Shown here: one piece after another, positions 62,213-64,000 of the stretch | How the letters are laid out: the number at the start of each line of letters is the position of its first letter | How positions within the stretch are numbered: position 1 is the stretch's first letter | NCBI GenBank assembly: GCA_963762165.1 | Contig: CAVXJN010000002.1 | Span: forward strand, 124,001-188,000 | Source: CAVXJN01 sp963762165 | GTDB lineage: Bacteria > Pseudomonadota > Gammaproteobacteria > JASBUN01 | DNA length: 64,000 nucleotides | Direction: 5' to 3' | Translations under genes and position numbers: made by a program | Notes under the pieces: generated by a model | Told to the model about the DNA's origin: nothing | Seen by the model: only the letters and a program-made list of their open reading frames with translations | Databases searched by the model: none

Positions 62213-64000
62213 ATGGTCTCCGCCGCCGAAACGCTGGGTCCGAACGGACCGCTGGCTCGATCCATTCCCCAGTTCGCTCCACGTGCCGAACAGCAGGCGA
62301 TGGCCAGCGCCATTGCCGATGCCATCGCCGAAGGCGGCACGCTGGTCGCCGAGGCCGGCACCGGAACCGGCAAGACCTTCGCTTACCTGGTGCCCGCACT
62401 GCAATCCGGCCGTCGGGTGGTGATTTCCACCGGCACCCGTACGCTTCAGGACCAATTGTTTCATCGCGACCTGCCGCTAGTGCGCGACGCCCTGGCCAGC
62501 CCGCAACGCATGGCCCTGCTCAAGGGCCGGTCGAACTATCTCTGTCTGTACCGCCTCGATCTGACTTTGATGCAGGGACGTTTGCGGTCCCGAAACCTGG
62601 TCGCCGAGTTGGAACGTATCCGCGCCTGGTCCGGACGTACCAAGGCCGGCGACATCGCTGAAGTGGGCAATGTGCCGGAAGAATCGACCATCTGGCCGCT
62701 GGTGACTTCCACGGTCGACAACTGCCTGGGGCAGGACTGTCCGATGTATTCGGATTGTCATGTCATGCGCGCCCGCCGCCGCGCCCAGGAAGCGGATCTT
62801 CTGGTGATCAATCATCATCTGTTGTTCGCCGACATGGCGCTCAAAGAAGACGGTTTCGGTGATCTGTTGCCCGGTGCCGACGTGTTCATACTCGACGAGG
62901 CCCACCAGTTACCTGAGACGGCGAGCAATTTCTTCGGCGTTTCCGTGTCGGCGCGCCAGCTACAGGAGCTCGTGCGCGACACCCGTGACGAACATGTGCG
63001 CGAAGCCGGCGACATGACCGCGCTGCCCGATGCCCTGGACAAGCTGGATCAAGCGGCCGCCGACGCTCGCATTGCCTTGGGCGAGTCCGCGCAACGGTTG
63101 CCATGGCTGCAGGCGCGACGTTCGCAGGATTTCGTTGTCGCCCTGGAGCGGCTGCAACAGCGTCTGGCGGAACTGGAGCAATGGTTGGAACACGCCGCGC
63201 AACGGGGCAAGGGCCTGGAGAACTGCTGGCGCCGCAGTGCAAACCTCTTGCAACGCCTGCACACGGTTACGGCTGAAGCGAGCGAAGAACATATTCATTG
63301 GATCGACGTGCACCGGCGTTCGTTCACGCTGCATCGCACGCCCATGGACGTTTCGGCCAATTTCCAGGCCCACGTCAAGGCGCGGCCCGCGGCCTGGATC
63401 TTCACCTCCGCAACCCTGACCGTGGGCGGCAGCTTCGCCCATTTCGCCAGCCGCACGGGATTGCAGGACGCGCAAACCCTGTGCGTGGACAGCCCATTCG
63501 ACTATGCCGAAAACGCTCTTCTGTACGTGCCGAAACAGCTGCCCGATCCCGCGGCACCGGGTTACACCGACGCGGTGATTGCCGCGGCCATACCGGTCAT
63601 CCAACGATGCGTGGGCGGCGTATTCCTGTTGTTCACCAGCCATCGGGCGCTGCAGCAGGCGGCTGCGCAATTGCATGGCCGATTCGCGCGGCCGTTGCTG
63701 GTGCAGGGCGAGGCGCCCCGAGGGCAATTGCTGGAACGGTTTCGGCAATTGGGGAATGCAGTCCTGCTGGGTACGGGGAGTTTCTGGGAAGGCGTCGACG
63801 TGCGCGGTCCATCATTGTCCTGCGTCATCATCGACAAGTTGCCGTTCGCATCTCCCGGCGATCCGGTGCTGCAGGCGCGCATCGATGCCATGCGCACCGC
63901 TGGCGGCAATCCGTTCATGGACTATCAACTGCCCGCCGCGGTGCTGTCCCTGAAACAAGGCGTCGGGCGATTGATTCGTGACGTCGACGATCGCGGCGTA
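62213..64000 (+). CDS. yoaA: YoaA/DinG-family DNA helicase, 3' end missing
   Basis: Open from ATG 62213 to the end of the window (596 codons). Superfamily 2 XPD-like helicase: Walker A AEAGTGTGKTFAYL, the iron-sulfur cluster cysteines in SNYLCLYR and NCLGQDCPMYSDC, DEAH box ILDEAHQLP, FTSATLTVGGSF, LLFTSHRALQQAA, GTGSFWEGVDVRG and QGVGRLIRD. The subgroup fits YoaA slightly better than DinG because of the short N-terminus. It works in DNA repair during replication. Confidence 0.93.
   Translation, partial: MVSAAETLGPNGPLARSIPQFAPRAEQQAMASAIADAIAEGGTLVAEAGTGTGKTFAYLVPALQSGRRVVISTGTRTLQDQLFHRDLPLVRDALASPQRMALLKGRSNYLCLYRLDLTLMQGRLRSRNLVAELERIRAWSGRTKAGDIAEVGNVPEESTIWPLVTSTVDNCLGQDCPMYSDCHVMRARRRAQEADLLVINHHLLFADMALKEDGFGDLLPGADVFILDEAHQLPETASNFFGVSVSARQLQELVRDTRDEHVREAGDMTALPDALDKLDQAAADARIALGESAQRLPWLQARRSQDFVVALERLQQRLAELEQWLEHAAQRGKGLENCWRRSANLLQRLHTVTAEASEEHIHWIDVHRRSFTLHRTPMDVSANFQAHVKARPAAWIFTSATLTVGGSFAHFASRTGLQDAQTLCVDSPFDYAENALLYVPKQLPDPAAPGYTDAVIAAAIPVIQRCVGGVFLLFTSHRALQQAAAQLHGRFARPLLVQGEAPRGQLLERFRQLGNAVLLGTGSFWEGVDVRGPSLSCVIIDKLPFASPGDPVLQARIDAMRTAGGNPFMDYQLPAAVLSLKQGVGRLIRDVDDRGV

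Noticed and set aside
1..64000. CRISPR arrays, tRNA or rRNA genes, insertion sequences
   Set aside because: No regularly spaced repeats, no cloverleaf-like sequence and no transposase-like frame were noticed in reading the intergenic regions; this was by eye only.

Overview
The window looks like the chromosome of a free-living, GC-rich gammaproteobacterium, probably marine or otherwise salt- and metal-exposed. I infer this from PpsR, a PBP1b gene followed by a TPR lipoprotein, a YoaA/DinG helicase, an NhaD-type sodium/proton antiporter and the two-component genes of a proteobacterial dedicated sortase system. The genus cannot be read from the sequence. I saw no rRNA, tRNA, CRISPR array, insertion sequence or prophage module.

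Layout. 1-4115: metal defence, with the 3' part of a copper P-type ATPase, a CopZ chaperone and a glutaredoxin, facing a merR-merA unit with a textbook mer operator. 4347-13774: a dense sensory block with a FixLJ-like pair, a PilZ-like protein, a GAF/PAS hybrid kinase, a kinase with an ethylene-receptor-like membrane domain and two kinase cores, and a stand-alone receiver. 14591-20665: a YrhK-like protein, a badly frameshifted phosphoketolase-kinase operon with a divergent IclR regulator, and a membrane protein resembling the TRADD-N-associated family. 20805-27866: a TRAP transporter divergent from a GMC oxidoreductase, IclR and phosphonoacetaldehyde hydrolase operon. 28019-35381: a diguanylate cyclase, an amino acid permease, a NitT/TauT-type ABC importer with an amidase, and a MaoC protein. 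35429-40253: RNA-binding and cold-shock proteins, a ZIP transporter, a DUF2235 hydrolase and a pirin. 40572-44159: an Aer-like receptor, a dead GGDEF gene, DUF4202 and PpsR. 44397-48332: an arsenic operon (arsR, arsI/cadI-like, arsC, acr3) and nhaD. 48323-56902: a cytochrome b561/PepSY/two-component operon, an orphan regulator, and the Pds regulatory locus (pdsR, pdsS, PilZ and, divergently, pdsO with two tiny coupled genes) but no sortase. 56935-64000: a kinase fusion, mrcB with an LpoP-like lipoprotein, a DUF6998 protein and YoaA/DinG, which runs off the end.

The genes read as an environmental-response region: metal and arsenic detoxification, several c-di-GMP and phosphorelay inputs, and small uptake-catabolism modules with local IclR regulators.

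Caution on quality: several conserved genes (phosphoketolase, its partner kinase, nhaD, mrcB) are broken by single-base frameshifts, often at short homopolymers. Because one of them is a cell-wall synthase, part of this is more likely consensus error than real decay. I mark these genes as pseudogene while giving the reconstructed span.
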